Source of the DNA: Herbiconiux sp. | Lineage (GTDB): Bacteria > Actinomycetota > Actinomycetes > Actinomycetales > Microbacteriaceae | DNA length: 53,797 nucleotides | Assembly: GCF_023264855.1 (NCBI RefSeq) | Contig: NZ_JAHFUW010000029.1 | Location: forward strand, 1 to 53,797 | Reading direction: 5' to 3' | Shown here: piece by piece, positions 1 to 8,533 of the stretch | Position numbering within the stretch: position 1 is the stretch's first letter | Layout: every line of letters begins with the position of its first letter | Position numbers and translations under genes: made by a program | The notes under the pieces: model-generated | The model's input: only the letters and a program-made list of their open reading frames with translations | Database searches by the model: none | What the model was told of the DNA's origin: nothing

Positions 1-311
1 TTGAACGGCACGGAGACGATGTCGCCCACCTTGATGAACTCGACGTCCGGACCCACCTCGACCACCTCGCCCGTGATCTCGTGCCCGAGCACGAGGTTCG
101 CCGGGGCGGTGGTGCGCCCGCGCACCATGTGCTGGTCGGAGCCGCAGATGTTGGTGGCGACGGTTCTGAGGATGGCGCCGTGCGGAACCTTGCGGCCGAC
201 GTTGGCGGGGTTCACCCCCGGCCCGTCTTTCAGCTCGAACGTGGGGTAGTCGATGTCGATGACCTCGACCACGCCCGGCGCTTTGTAGGCCACAGCTCTG
301 TTGTTTGACAC
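1..311 (-). CDS. fdhA: Zinc-dependent formaldehyde dehydrogenase, N-terminal part (runs off the left edge)
   Basis: The first 103 residues are present; the rest lies outside the window. The segment reads as a GroES-like alcohol dehydrogenase fold. It has the catalytic zinc Cys in TNICGSDQHMVRG and the GHEITGEVVEVG motif after it. The opening AVAYKAPGVVEVIDIDYP and the long insertion before the zinc Cys match glutathione-independent formaldehyde dehydrogenases (FdhA/PFDH type), which oxidise formaldehyde to formate with NAD. The start is GTG at 311, preceded by a strong AAGGAGGATC ribosome site. It lies downstream of and in the same direction as the catabolic operon at 417-6057, and 105 bp separate them, so it may have its own promoter. 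A one-carbon product from that pathway would fit, but this is inference. Family is fairly sure; exact substrate is not. Confidence 0.8.
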   Translation of the reverse strand, partial: MSNNRAVAYKAPGVVEVIDIDYPTFELKDGPGVNPANVGRKVPHGAILRTVATNICGSDQHMVRGRTTAPANLVLGHEITGEVVEVGPDVEFIKVGDIVSVPF

Positions 312-416
312 GTGATCCTCCTTGATCGGGTGCGCCCCGAAAGAGGGCACATCGTGTCTCGCCCACGGTAGCCGAGCGTCCACCCGCCGAACCAGGTCGA
401 CAGGTGTTGGCCAGGT

Positions 417-1817
417 TCAGCGTCCGACGTGCCTTCCTGCGGCGTAGCCGAGGCCCACCGCCGTCGAGAGCCCGTTGCCCGAGGCGTAGCCGGCCGCCCC
501 GTCGCGCCCCGAGATGCCGGCCGCCACCCCGCCGCCGGCGTAGAGCCCGGTGATCGGCGTGCCCGAGGTCGAGACCACTCGGGCGTGCTGGTCGACGGCC
601 ACGCCGCCCTGCGTGTGGAACAGGGCCGGATGCGTTCGGCAGACGTAGTAGGGAGCCTGGAGCCCGTTCCCGGCGAGATCGGTGCGGCCGAATTCGTCGG
701 CCGTGCCGGCGGCAGCGGATGCTGCGGCGGCGGCCAGGGTGCCCGCGAGCGTCTGCCCGTCGCATCCGATGAGCGCCGCGAGGGCGGTCACATCCGGCGC
801 CTCGGGCACGCAGCCGAGATCGATGATCTTCACGAACCGGGGCTCGTTGCGGGAAACGTAGTCGTAGATCCGCTGGTCCATGATGGTGAAGCTCTCGGAG
901 GCGACCGAGGCGATCACCTCGGCGAAGGCCGAGTAGCCCACCGATTCGTCGCCCAGCCGGTGCCCGTCGGGGCCGACGATGACGGCGCCGAGTTCCACGG
1001 TGGTCCACGAGAGGATGTCGCCGGCCTCGGTCGCCACGGCGGCGTAGGCCTGATAGGCGGTCTCGTTGGCCAGGGCGGCCCCGAGCTGTTCGGCCCAGAC
1101 GATCGACTCTCCGGTCGAGCCGGCGCCGCCGTGATAGGGCGTGTGCGCCATCACGGGGATCCAGCGTTCGAGCAGGGCACGACTGGCCGCGAATCCGTTC
1201 GAGGCCAGCAGCACGGCCTCGGCCCGGATGTCGTGACGCACACCATCCACAGGATCGACGGTCACTCCCGCCACCCGATCCGCCTCGACCAGGAGGCCGG
1301 CCACGGGCGTCCGGGTGCGGATCGTCACCCCCGCCCGGTCGCAGGCGCGCACGAGATCGGCGGTGAGGTTCGCCCCATTGCGGTCGGCCGGCGCGTGCAG
1401 CCGCGGCACGGAGTGCCCCACGTGCTTGTAGTCGGTGATCAGGTACAGCCCCACGGCGTGCTCGTCGACGAGCCACTCGATCACCTCGGCGGAGGACTCG
1501 GCCATCCAGGACACCAGTTCCTCGGCCTCGTGCGGTCCGCTGGTGCGCAGCAGATCCTCCACCATGCGAGCGGGGGAGTCGTCGATGCCGGCCTCGCGCT
1601 GGAAGCGCGTGCCGGCTCCGGGCACGGATCCGGTGCTCAGTGTCGTGTTGCCGCCCGGCTCGTCGAGCTTCTCGAGCACGAGCGCCGACTTGCCGGCCTC
1701 GCGCGCGGCGAGCGCGGCGACCAGGCCGCAGGCGCCGGCCCCGACGACCACGAAGTCGTACGATTCGCCCTCCGTCACCGATTCGCTCGCCGTCACAGCT
1801 TCGCCCGCCGTCGTCAT
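417..1817 (-). CDS. FAD-dependent oxidoreductase (fumarate reductase/3-ketosteroid dehydrogenase-like flavoprotein)
   Basis: A 466-residue soluble flavoprotein of the FAD_binding_2 family. The N-terminal dinucleotide fold VVVGAGACGLVAALAAREAG is at about residues 20-40, followed by PGGNTTLSTG. The C-terminal FAD motif is GLYAGGGVAAGISGRDGAAG. Family members are succinate/fumarate flavoproteins, 3-ketosteroid dehydrogenases and related substrate dehydrogenases; the substrate cannot be read from sequence. The start is ATG at 1817, overlapping the upstream hydrolase stop (ATGA), so it is translationally coupled as the last gene of the operon. No heme or quinone subunit partners lie nearby, so it probably acts alone in the cytoplasm. 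The open frame extends further upstream only inside the neighbouring gene. Confidence 0.85.
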   Translation of the reverse strand: MTTAGEAVTASESVTEGESYDFVVVGAGACGLVAALAAREAGKSALVLEKLDEPGGNTTLSTGSVPGAGTRFQREAGIDDSPARMVEDLLRTSGPHEAEELVSWMAESSAEVIEWLVDEHAVGLYLITDYKHVGHSVPRLHAPADRNGANLTADLVRACDRAGVTIRTRTPVAGLLVEADRVAGVTVDPVDGVRHDIRAEAVLLASNGFAASRALLERWIPVMAHTPYHGGAGSTGESIVWAEQLGAALANETAYQAYAAVATEAGDILSWTTVELGAVIVGPDGHRLGDESVGYSAFAEVIASVASESFTIMDQRIYDYVSRNEPRFVKIIDLGCVPEAPDVTALAALIGCDGQTLAGTLAAAAASAAAGTADEFGRTDLAGNGLQAPYYVCRTHPALFHTQGGVAVDQHARVVSTSGTPITGLYAGGGVAAGISGRDGAAGYASGNGLSTAVGLGYAAGRHVGR

Positions 1818-2551
1818 TCGGCCACGGATTCGCCGAGCAGCGCCATCACCTCGGCGGTCGACGCGACATCCGCGTACTTCCGCGCCATGTCGAACAGGTT
1901 CACCTGGTGAACGGTCGACGAGCGGTCGTAGACGGCGTCGTGCGGCACCACCACCCGGAAGTTGTATGAGAATCCGTCCACGACCGTGCCGCGCACGCAT
2001 CCGCTGGTCGTCGCCCCGGTCACCACGAGCGTGTCGACCCCCCGCTCGATCAGGAAGCTCAGCAGCGGCGTTCCGAAGAACGCGCTCGGGTGGCGCTTCG
2101 GCAGCAGGATCTCGCCGTCCACAGGAGCGATCGACTCCACGAAGTCGTACCCTTCCTCGGGAATCGACATGATGCCCGGCACCTTGGCACCGAGTCGCCC
2201 CTGGTCGAACGCCTTCTTCGGCGCGACGTACGGGTAGATGACCGGCCAGCCGTTGGCGCGGAACAACGGCAGCAGCTCGGCGACGTTGGCCAGCGCATCC
2301 CACCCCACGTCACCGCAGCTGGTGGTGAAGTCCTCCTCCACCGACTGGAAGAACGGCTTCGGCGTCATGCCCACCGTGCGGTACTGGGCGTCGATGATCA
2401 GCAGCGCGGGACGCGATCCGGTGCCCCCCGGCCGGCCGAAGCCCGCCGCCTCGTAACGGCGCAGATCGTCGTCGGTGATCACGTCCGCCCAGGGAGCGGG
2501 TGCGCCGGATGCCGCGCGCGCGATGGGTGCGGATGCGGATGCTTCGGTCAC
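1814..2551 (-). CDS. Isochorismatase-family cysteine hydrolase (N-carbamoylsarcosine amidase-like)
   Basis: A 245-residue cysteine hydrolase. The triad is visible: Asp in LLIIDAQYRTVG (residues about 50-60), Lys in LLPKRHPSAFFGT, and Cys in GATTSGCVRGTVVDG with the cis-peptide before it. This group includes N-carbamoylsarcosine amidase, maleamate amidase and the RutB-type ureidoacrylate hydrolase. They hydrolyse a terminal carbamoyl or amide group and release ammonia. The start is GTG at 2551, overlapping the stop of the cyclic amidohydrolase (GTGA); its own stop overlaps the FAD gene start. Next to a dihydropyrimidinase-like ring-opening enzyme, it most plausibly hydrolyses the N-carbamoyl acid that enzyme makes. 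That pairing is inference. Confidence 0.85.
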   Translation of the reverse strand: MTEASASAPIARAASGAPAPWADVITDDDLRRYEAAGFGRPGGTGSRPALLIIDAQYRTVGMTPKPFFQSVEEDFTTSCGDVGWDALANVAELLPLFRANGWPVIYPYVAPKKAFDQGRLGAKVPGIMSIPEEGYDFVESIAPVDGEILLPKRHPSAFFGTPLLSFLIERGVDTLVVTGATTSGCVRGTVVDGFSYNFRVVVPHDAVYDRSSTVHQVNLFDMARKYADVASTAEVMALLGESVAE

Positions 2552-3963
2552 TTCGTCACTCCTTCGCTGCCGGCCTCGAGCGCGTCGAGTGCGCTCCGAC
2601 CGCTGTGGTGGCGCGGCACGTAGTCGCCGGTGATCGTGCCGACCGCGCCGTCGCGCACCGTGAACCGCCCGCGCACGATGGTGTGGTCGATGCTCACCTC
2701 GGAGGTCCAGCCCTCCCACACGCTGTACTCCGCGCCCGAGTGCTGGCGCTCGGCCGCGATCTCGAACGGGCGCGCCGGGTCGACCACCACGAAGTCGGCG
2801 TCGAAGCCCACCCGCAGGGCGCCCTTGCGGTCGCCGAACCCGAACAGCTGAGCCGGCCGGGTGGCGGTCATGCTCACCACGGTCTCGAGCGGGATGCCGC
2901 GGCGCAGCGCCTCGGTGAGGAACAGCGGGAACATGGTGCCGCTGCCCGGGAACCCGGCCGAAGCCGCCCAGATGTCCTTGTCCTTGGCGCTGAAATGGCG
3001 GGGCACGTGGTCGGAGCCGAGCACGTCGATGCGGCCCTCGGCGATCGCTGTCCACAACGCCTCGTTGTCGGCCGCCGTGCGCAGCGGGGGATTGACCTTG
3101 CCGCGCGATCCGATCGGCGACTGCTCGTTGAGCGTGAGGTAGTGCGGGCAGGTCTCCACGAAGAGGTTCGGGTAGTGGCTCTTCTGCCGCTCGATGGCGG
3201 CGAGTGACTCGGGGCTCGTCACGTGCACGGCGTAGGCGGATGCTCCGGTGACGCTGGCGAGATAGCCCACGCGGCCCTCGGCCTCGGCCTCGACGTAGGG
3301 CGGGCGGATGGCGTTCCAGCCGGGGAGTCCCGCATCCGGTTCCTGCGGGGTGCGCTCGCGCAGGCGCCAGACGAGCTCGATGTTCTCGGCGTGCTGGGCG
3401 ATCATGCCGCCGGCCTGGGCGGCGGCCTCGAGGGCGTCGAAGAGGAAGGCGTCGTCGTTGCCCGGCAGTCCGAGGTAGGCGCCCTCCTGCCCGCGGAAGT
3501 TGGTGAAGACCTTGTAGCTGGAGACACCGAGGTCCGCCGCGTACGACGGGATGTGCGCCACCTGCTCCGGGGTCACCACGCAGAAGTGGAACCCGAAGTC
3601 GGTGTGCGAGTTCGCCTCCATCACGGCGCGGGCATCGGGGAACACCTCTTCGTAGGGCTGCGGGCTCATCAGGTAGGCGATCATCGTGGTGACGCCTCCC
3701 GCGGCGGCCGAAGCGGTCTCCTTCTCGGCGTCGTCGACCGTCTTGGGGGCCGAGATGTCTTGCCCGAGGTGCACGTGGGCGTCGACGATGCCGGGCAGCA
3801 CCCAACGGCCCGAGACGTCGACGACCTCGTCGGCGCCGAGCAGGGATCCGGGGGCGGCGATCGCGGCGATCGTCCCATCTTTCACGGCGAGGTCGGCGTC
3901 GGTGAGGCCGATGCCCGGAAGCACCGCTTTTCCGCCGCGCAGGATCAGGTCGAAGTCAGCCAT
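2548..3963 (-). CDS. Dihydropyrimidinase/hydantoinase-like cyclic amidohydrolase
   Basis: A 471-residue metal-dependent amidohydrolase. The first metal-binding pair is in GIVDAHVHLGQD (about residue 60). The carboxylated lysine is probably in SSYKVFTNF. Later ligands are in AQHAEN and AVHVTS, and the catalytic Asp is in VLGSDHVPRH. The length and pattern fit the dihydropyrimidinase, D-hydantoinase and allantoinase group, which open cyclic ureides to N-carbamoyl amino acids. The ATG start at 3963 overlaps the GntR gene by 8 bp and the stop overlaps the next hydrolase. The position between a permease/regulator and an N-carbamoyl-type hydrolase supports cyclic ureide or imide catabolism. Whether the substrate is a pyrimidine, hydantoin or allantoin cannot be decided. 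Confidence 0.85.
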   Translation of the reverse strand: MADFDLILRGGKAVLPGIGLTDADLAVKDGTIAAIAAPGSLLGADEVVDVSGRWVLPGIVDAHVHLGQDISAPKTVDDAEKETASAAAGGVTTMIAYLMSPQPYEEVFPDARAVMEANSHTDFGFHFCVVTPEQVAHIPSYAADLGVSSYKVFTNFRGQEGAYLGLPGNDDAFLFDALEAAAQAGGMIAQHAENIELVWRLRERTPQEPDAGLPGWNAIRPPYVEAEAEGRVGYLASVTGASAYAVHVTSPESLAAIERQKSHYPNLFVETCPHYLTLNEQSPIGSRGKVNPPLRTAADNEALWTAIAEGRIDVLGSDHVPRHFSAKDKDIWAASAGFPGSGTMFPLFLTEALRRGIPLETVVSMTATRPAQLFGFGDRKGALRVGFDADFVVVDPARPFEIAAERQHSGAEYSVWEGWTSEVSIDHTIVRGRFTVRDGAVGTITGDYVPRHHSGRSALDALEAGSEGVTK

Positions 3964-4753
3964 GGTTCGGCTCCTCTGTGGTGTCGTCGGGGGGAGTGGC
4001 GTCTCGGGCGTTGTCGTCGTGGGCGGCCTGGATGCCGTCGGAGCGGGGCTCGAGCCCCAGCACGGTCAGCGTGTTCGCCAGCGAGAGTTCGAGGTGCTTC
4101 TCGAGCAGTGAGGTCGCGAGCGGCGTGTCACGGGCGCAGAGCGCCTCGAGAAACGCCTGGTGCTCGCCGTGGGCGTGCTCGCGCCGGGCTTGCGTGCGCT
4201 CGGTGTGGGTGAGGGCGAGGTAGAGGCGGTGGTTCACCGTGAGCGAGGCCGCCGTGAGGGCGGAGTTGCCCGAGAGGGTCACCATGCTCTGGTGGAAGTC
4301 GAGTTCGGCCACGTACGGCCCGGCGGTGAGCGGAACATCCGACTGAGCGGGAGCGGGCCGGGGGTCGGCGTCGAGCAGAACCCTCAGTGCCGCGAGCTCG
4401 TCGTCGCCGGCCCGCGCGATGACCAGCCGCACCGCATAGAGCTCCAGAGCGATGCGCAGTTCGTACGCCTCGATGATCTCGCGCGGCTCGTACTTGCGCA
4501 CGAACGCTCCGCGGTGGCTCTGCAGCTGCAGCAGCCCCTCGCCGGCGAGCTTCTGGATGGCCTCGCGGAGCGGTCCGCGGCTCACGCCGAGCGAGTCGGC
4601 GATGGTGACCTCGTTCAGGCGCTCGCCGGGGGCGAGCGTGCCGTCGAGCACCATGTCGCGCAGGATCGCCTCGGTCTGGCCGGAGACGGTGCCGCGCCGG
4701 ATGACGCCGGAGTGCGACGGGGAGGTGGGGGAGTGCTGCGATTCGGAGGTCAT
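3956..4753 (-). CDS. GntR-family (FCD/FadR subfamily) transcriptional regulator
   Basis: A 265-residue regulator. The N-terminal winged helix is GQTEAILRDMVLDGTLAPGERLNE followed by IADSLGVSRGPLREAIQKLAGEGLLQ (residues about 25-75). An alpha-helical FCD ligand domain follows, with metal-type histidines in ELDFHQSMV and GEHQAFLEAL. The C-terminal 30 residues are acidic and low in complexity. It is the second gene of the catabolic operon: its ATG overlaps the permease stop (ATGA). The palindrome at 6105-6136 carries the GT-CT-AC core typical of GntR operators, so this protein is its likely binder and local repressor. The inducer is unknown. Confidence 0.9.
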   Translation of the reverse strand: MTSESQHSPTSPSHSGVIRRGTVSGQTEAILRDMVLDGTLAPGERLNEVTIADSLGVSRGPLREAIQKLAGEGLLQLQSHRGAFVRKYEPREIIEAYELRIALELYAVRLVIARAGDDELAALRVLLDADPRPAPAQSDVPLTAGPYVAELDFHQSMVTLSGNSALTAASLTVNHRLYLALTHTERTQARREHAHGEHQAFLEALCARDTPLATSLLEKHLELSLANTLTVLGLEPRSDGIQAAHDDNARDATPPDDTTEEPNHG

Positions 4754-6057
4754 TTCACCAGGCTCAATTCGATTCCCTTGGTCTCTTTCAGGCGCAAGGC
4801 TGGGATCAGGGTAATGAGTGCCGTGACGATCACGAAGAAGGCGGGCGCGAGCGGGTTGCCGGTCACGCCGATCAGCCAGGTGCAGATGTAGGGCGCGGTT
4901 CCGCCGGCGAGGGCGGCTCCCACGCTGAACCCGAAGGCGATGCCGGTGTAGCGGATCTCGGTGGGGAACATCTCGGCGTAGGTGGAGAGCGCGACGCCCA
5001 TCAGGGCGGAGTCGACCAGTCCCAGCACGATCTGGGCGAGCACGGCGATCACGCCGCCCTGCTCGAACAGCAGGAAGGCCGGCACGGCGAGCACGAGCGC
5101 GGCGATGGTGGCGCCCACGAACACGGGCTTGCGTCCGACCCGGTCGGAGAGGGCACCGAAGAACGGCATCGCGATCACCGAGACGAGCAGGGTGAGCGTG
5201 GTCGACATGTAGGCGAAGTCGGGATCGAAGCCGAGCACCGTCTGCATGTGGATGTTCACGTACACGTAGGCCACGTAGTAGGCCGAGAACAGCAGGATCG
5301 AGAGGGCGACGACGCGAAGGAGTGCGCCGGGGTGCCGGGTGAACATGATGCGCACGGGGGTCTGCTTCGCCACGGCGACCGAGGCCTTGGCGGCCTTGAA
5401 CTCTTCGGTCTCCTCCAGCCCGCGGCGCACCCAGAACCCGAACAGGCCGAGCGGGATCGCGATCAGGAACGGCAGGCGCCAGCCCCACTCGCCCATCACC
5501 TCGCTGCCGAGGGCGAGGTTGAGGATGGTGACGACCACCGAGGCGATGAGCGAGCCGGCGAGGGCGCCCATCTGCGTGGTGGAGGTGAAGAGGCCGCGCT
5601 TGGCCTTCGGCGACTTCTCGGCCACGAACGAGGCGGCGCCGCCCAGCTCGCCGCCGGCCGCGAGGCCCTGCAGCGAGCGGGCCAGCACGAGCAGCACGGT
5701 GGCGCCGACGCCGATCGCCGCATAGGTCGGCAGGATGCCGATCAGGGCGCTGGCGGCCGCCATCAGGATGATCGTGAGGGCGAGGGCGTTCTTGCGGCCG
5801 AACTTGTCGCCGAAGTGCCCGAACAGCAGCGCGCCCACGGGCCGCAGCACGAAGGCCACGGCGAAGGTGGCGAGGGTCGACAGCAGCGCGGTGACCGGAT
5901 CGCCGGCCGCGAAGAACTGCGCCGCGAGGATGGTGGCGACGTAGCCGTACACCGCGAAGTCGAAGTACTCGACGATCGATCCCACCGCTCCGGCGGCGAT
6001 GACACGCGGCGAGATCCGGACCGGATCGGAGACGACTGAGGGGGAGCTGGAGCTCAT
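4750..6057 (-). CDS. MFS permease, metabolite:H+ symporter (MHS) family
   Basis: A 435-residue, 12-TM secondary transporter. The MHS signature is clear at the N-terminus: GSIVEYFDFAVYGYVA, then RPVGALLFGHFGDKFGRK in the loop between TM2 and TM3. DRVGRKPVF marks the loop after TM8. Relatives (ShiA, ProP, KgtP, dicarboxylate and aromatic acid transporters) import organic acids or ureides with protons. The start chosen is ATG at 6057, after an AAGGAAAG ribosome site; a longer frame begins at 6105 but would run into the operator. As first gene of the operon it probably imports the substrate of the hydrolases that follow. Substrate unknown. Confidence 0.88.
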   Translation of the reverse strand: MSSSSPSVVSDPVRISPRVIAAGAVGSIVEYFDFAVYGYVATILAAQFFAAGDPVTALLSTLATFAVAFVLRPVGALLFGHFGDKFGRKNALALTIILMAAASALIGILPTYAAIGVGATVLLVLARSLQGLAAGGELGGAASFVAEKSPKAKRGLFTSTTQMGALAGSLIASVVVTILNLALGSEVMGEWGWRLPFLIAIPLGLFGFWVRRGLEETEEFKAAKASVAVAKQTPVRIMFTRHPGALLRVVALSILLFSAYYVAYVYVNIHMQTVLGFDPDFAYMSTTLTLLVSVIAMPFFGALSDRVGRKPVFVGATIAALVLAVPAFLLFEQGGVIAVLAQIVLGLVDSALMGVALSTYAEMFPTEIRYTGIAFGFSVGAALAGGTAPYICTWLIGVTGNPLAPAFFVIVTALITLIPALRLKETKGIELSLVK

Positions 6058-6104
6058 GGGTTCTTTCCTTCTCCGTTGAAGTGGCGTGCACCCATGAAAC
6101 CACA

Positions 6105-6136
6105 CGAACTGCAGACTGTCTACAGTTTGCAGTTCG
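6105..6136. promoter_or_regulatory. 32-bp near-perfect palindrome, likely GntR operator
   Basis: The arms CGAACTGCA (6105-6113) and TGCAGTTCG (6128-6136) are exact inverted repeats. Inside them ACTGT and ACAGT flank a CT centre, so only one base pair of sixteen mismatches. The core TGT-CT-ACA fits the GntR-family operator pattern. It lies between the divergent permease (start 6057) and sigma factor (start 6205) genes, so it could control either. Binding by the GntR protein at 3956-4753 is inference. Confidence 0.75.
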
Positions 6137-6204
6137 CAACAGAGCTCGCCGATTTCTCCGAGCGCAGGATGGAACCATCGCCGGGGCAGCGGACACTAGA
6201 GGGT

Positions 6205-6810
6205 ATGGGGACGGAATTTCAGGATGCGGCCGCCGACTGGTCAGCCGCGTCGAGCGGCGACTCGGCGGCCTTCGCGCGGGTGTTCGACGCGCACCGGGAT
6301 CGGGTGTTCGGGCAGGCGCTGCGCCTCATCCGCGACCCGCACGACGCGGAGGATGTGACGGCGATGGTGTTCTTCGAGGCCTGGCGCAAGCGGGCATCCG
6401 TTCGCGTGGTCGACGGCTCGATCGTCGGCTGGCTGCTGGTGACCACCAATCACGTGGTGCAGAACCTCGCGCGCAGCACCCGCCGCTATCGGGCGGTTCT
6501 CGAGCGCATCCCGAGGCCGTCGCTGAGCAGCGACCACCCCGATCCGGCCGACGAGGTGGGGGAGCGGCTGGATCGGGATGCGCGTGACGCGCAGGTGCGG
6601 GCGGCCTTCGTGCGGCTGTCGGTGGCCGACCAGAACGTGATGACCCTCTGTGTGCTCGAAGACCTGACGATGGAGCAGGCCGCCGCAGTGCTCGGAGTGC
6701 CGGCGGGCACCGTCAAGTCGCGCCTCTCGAGGGCGAAGGCGCGCCTGGCCGTCCATGCGGGCGAACTGCTCGCCGAACCCACGACGAACGTCACCGGAGG
6801 TGCGCGATGA
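6205..6810 (+). CDS. ECF sigma factor (RNA polymerase sigma-70 family)
   Basis: A 201-residue ECF sigma factor. Region 2 is at residues about 22-60 (VFDAHRDRVFGQALRLIRDPHDAEDVTAM). Region 4 is at about 135-185, with an RLSVADQNVMTL start and the helix-turn-helix TMEQAAAVLGVPAGTVKSRLSRAKARL. The start chosen is ATG at 6205; a longer frame from 6076 would overlap the operator and adds residues unlike the family. The stop overlaps the next gene's ATG (ATGA), so the membrane PQQ-propeller protein is its probable partner in place of a classical zinc anti-sigma factor. It would direct RNA polymerase to a small regulon; the signal is unknown. Confidence 0.88.
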   Translation: MGTEFQDAAADWSAASSGDSAAFARVFDAHRDRVFGQALRLIRDPHDAEDVTAMVFFEAWRKRASVRVVDGSIVGWLLVTTNHVVQNLARSTRRYRAVLERIPRPSLSSDHPDPADEVGERLDRDARDAQVRAAFVRLSVADQNVMTLCVLEDLTMEQAAAVLGVPAGTVKSRLSRAKARLAVHAGELLAEPTTNVTGGAR

Positions 6811-8510
6811 ACGACAGTCCTCGATTCGACGAGACGCGGAGCGCCGCCATCCGGTCTGCCCTGATCGACGCCGTCGAGCAGTCTCCCGTGCGTGACCGCC
6901 GTCGGCACGTGCGGATCGCCGTCGCGTCGGTGCTTGCTGCGCTCGGTCTCGGCTTGGGTGGCACGGCCGTGGCGTTCGCGGTGTCGGGCACCGATCTCTT
7001 CGGCGGCGGCATCGTCGCAGCCCCCTCGGCCACGTCGACACCGACTCCGGATGCGACGTCGGCACCCGATCCGTCGCCGTCGTCGACCGCCCCGGCCGAG
7101 CATCCGCTGGTCGTGACCGATGCGTCGATCCTGCCGCGTGATGTGCTCACCACACCCGCAGCAACCCCGGCCTGGTCGGTGCAGCTGCCGGGTGTGAGCG
7201 ACAAGTGCACCTACGTGCAGGTGCTCGACGTGTCGGACGGGTTCGCCCTGTTCCAGTCCGGCCCGAACAGCGCGCCCGAGGACTCGAACTACGAGTGCGA
7301 TCTCTCGGCCAGTCACTACGCGCTCACTCTGATCGACACGAGCACCGGCGCGCAGCTGTGGACCCGCGAGTGGAGCTGGGCGTTCACGCAGAGCGACCCG
7401 ACCACGGCGACCCTGCTCGGCACCTCCGGCCGCGTTCTCGTGTGGGACTTCATGGGCGGTCCCGGTCCGAAAGAGGTGCTCGATCTCGCCACCGGAGAGA
7501 CGCTCGCCTCCGTCACCGAGCCGGCGGGCTTCGATGTGACCAACCTCTACCCTGTGCCCGGCGACTCGGGCGATGTGAGCTTCGTGGCGCAGAAGCTCGA
7601 CGACGCGGGGCAGCCGACCACGTCGTGGGCCGTCATGCGCGCGGACCCGCGGGATCTCGCCGCCCCGCGCTGGTCGGTGCCGATCGAGGCTGAGCGGGTG
7701 ATGACCCAGCCGATCCAGAACTCGAGCTCGATCCTGCAGGTCGAGCGCCAGCCGTCGGGGGAGCTCGACGTGTACGACATCGACTCCGGCGCGCTCATGG
7801 TGGGAGCGGCGACCGATCGCGAGTACGACTACTACGACGGCTTCACGCTGCGGATCTCCGACTCGATCACCTACCAGATCGCGCGGACCGTGGCCGGAAT
7901 CGACGACGCGGGCAACGAGATGTGGAGCCGCACCCTCGACTCGGGCTACGCGGTCGCTCCCGTTCGTCAGATCGGTGCACGACCGGGTGGCGCCGGGAGT
8001 GCGCTCGCCTCGCAGCTGCTGCTGATCGGGCCCGGCACCCAGCTCGAGCTGATCGACGGCCCGACCGGCCAGTCGCTCTGGACGGCCGACGGATCGGCCT
8101 GCCGGCCGGCTGCTGGTCTCGACGCCCCCGCGGTCGACTCCTACGGTTTCTCGCTCACCTCGGACGGCGTGATCGTGCAATCCACCGACGCCGGTTCGGC
8201 GTGCGGATTCGATCACGCGTCAGGCGCGATCGTCGACGTGTCGACGCGACCGAGCACCTGGGCCGGCGTGCAGGGCGTGCTCGCCCAGTACCAGCTCGAG
8301 GGCGCGGGCATGGGAACGGGAGGCCTCTACACCGACCCCACGGAGGTGTCGCCGCCCACCCCGATGCCGCAGAGCGGAACGGGCACCGCGCTCGACGCCG
8401 TCACGGGCGCGACCCTGTGGAGCGTGCCCGTCTACTACGACGAGCGCTGGACCTTCGCCGGCGGCTACCTCGTGGGCATCTCGCAGGGAAAGGTGTTCGG
8501 TATCGGCTGA
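6807..8510 (+). CDS. Membrane-anchored PQQ-like beta-propeller protein, partner of the ECF sigma factor
   Basis: A 567-residue protein. A short cytoplasmic N-terminus (about 35 residues, RSALIDAVEQSP) is followed by one membrane segment (VRIAVASVLAALGLGLGGTAVAF), a Pro/Thr/Ser-rich linker at about 70-95, and a large extracytoplasmic domain. Repeated TGAQLW, TGETLAS, GNEMW, TGQSLW and TGATLW motifs there are typical of PQQ-like beta-propeller blades. It has no enzymatic signature. It is coupled to the sigma gene by ATGA. The N-terminal segment has the place, but no recognisable motif, of an anti-sigma domain. A sensing or anti-sigma role is inference from position. Confidence 0.78.
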   Translation: MNDSPRFDETRSAAIRSALIDAVEQSPVRDRRRHVRIAVASVLAALGLGLGGTAVAFAVSGTDLFGGGIVAAPSATSTPTPDATSAPDPSPSSTAPAEHPLVVTDASILPRDVLTTPAATPAWSVQLPGVSDKCTYVQVLDVSDGFALFQSGPNSAPEDSNYECDLSASHYALTLIDTSTGAQLWTREWSWAFTQSDPTTATLLGTSGRVLVWDFMGGPGPKEVLDLATGETLASVTEPAGFDVTNLYPVPGDSGDVSFVAQKLDDAGQPTTSWAVMRADPRDLAAPRWSVPIEAERVMTQPIQNSSSILQVERQPSGELDVYDIDSGALMVGAATDREYDYYDGFTLRISDSITYQIARTVAGIDDAGNEMWSRTLDSGYAVAPVRQIGARPGGAGSALASQLLLIGPGTQLELIDGPTGQSLWTADGSACRPAAGLDAPAVDSYGFSLTSDGVIVQSTDAGSACGFDHASGAIVDVSTRPSTWAGVQGVLAQYQLEGAGMGTGGLYTDPTEVSPPTPMPQSGTGTALDAVTGATLWSVPVYYDERWTFAGGYLVGISQGKVFGIG

Positions 8511-8533
8511 GCGGCGGACCCCGACCCGCTCAG
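8507..8533. terminator. Hairpin between convergent genes containing both stop codons
   Basis: CTGAGCGG (8507-8514) and CCGCTCAG (8526-8533) form an exact 8-bp stem with an 11-nt loop. The TGA of the plus-strand propeller gene and the TGA of the minus-strand exporter gene both lie inside the stem. There is no T-run, so this is a candidate bidirectional terminator of the GC-rich actinobacterial type. Confidence 0.5.
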
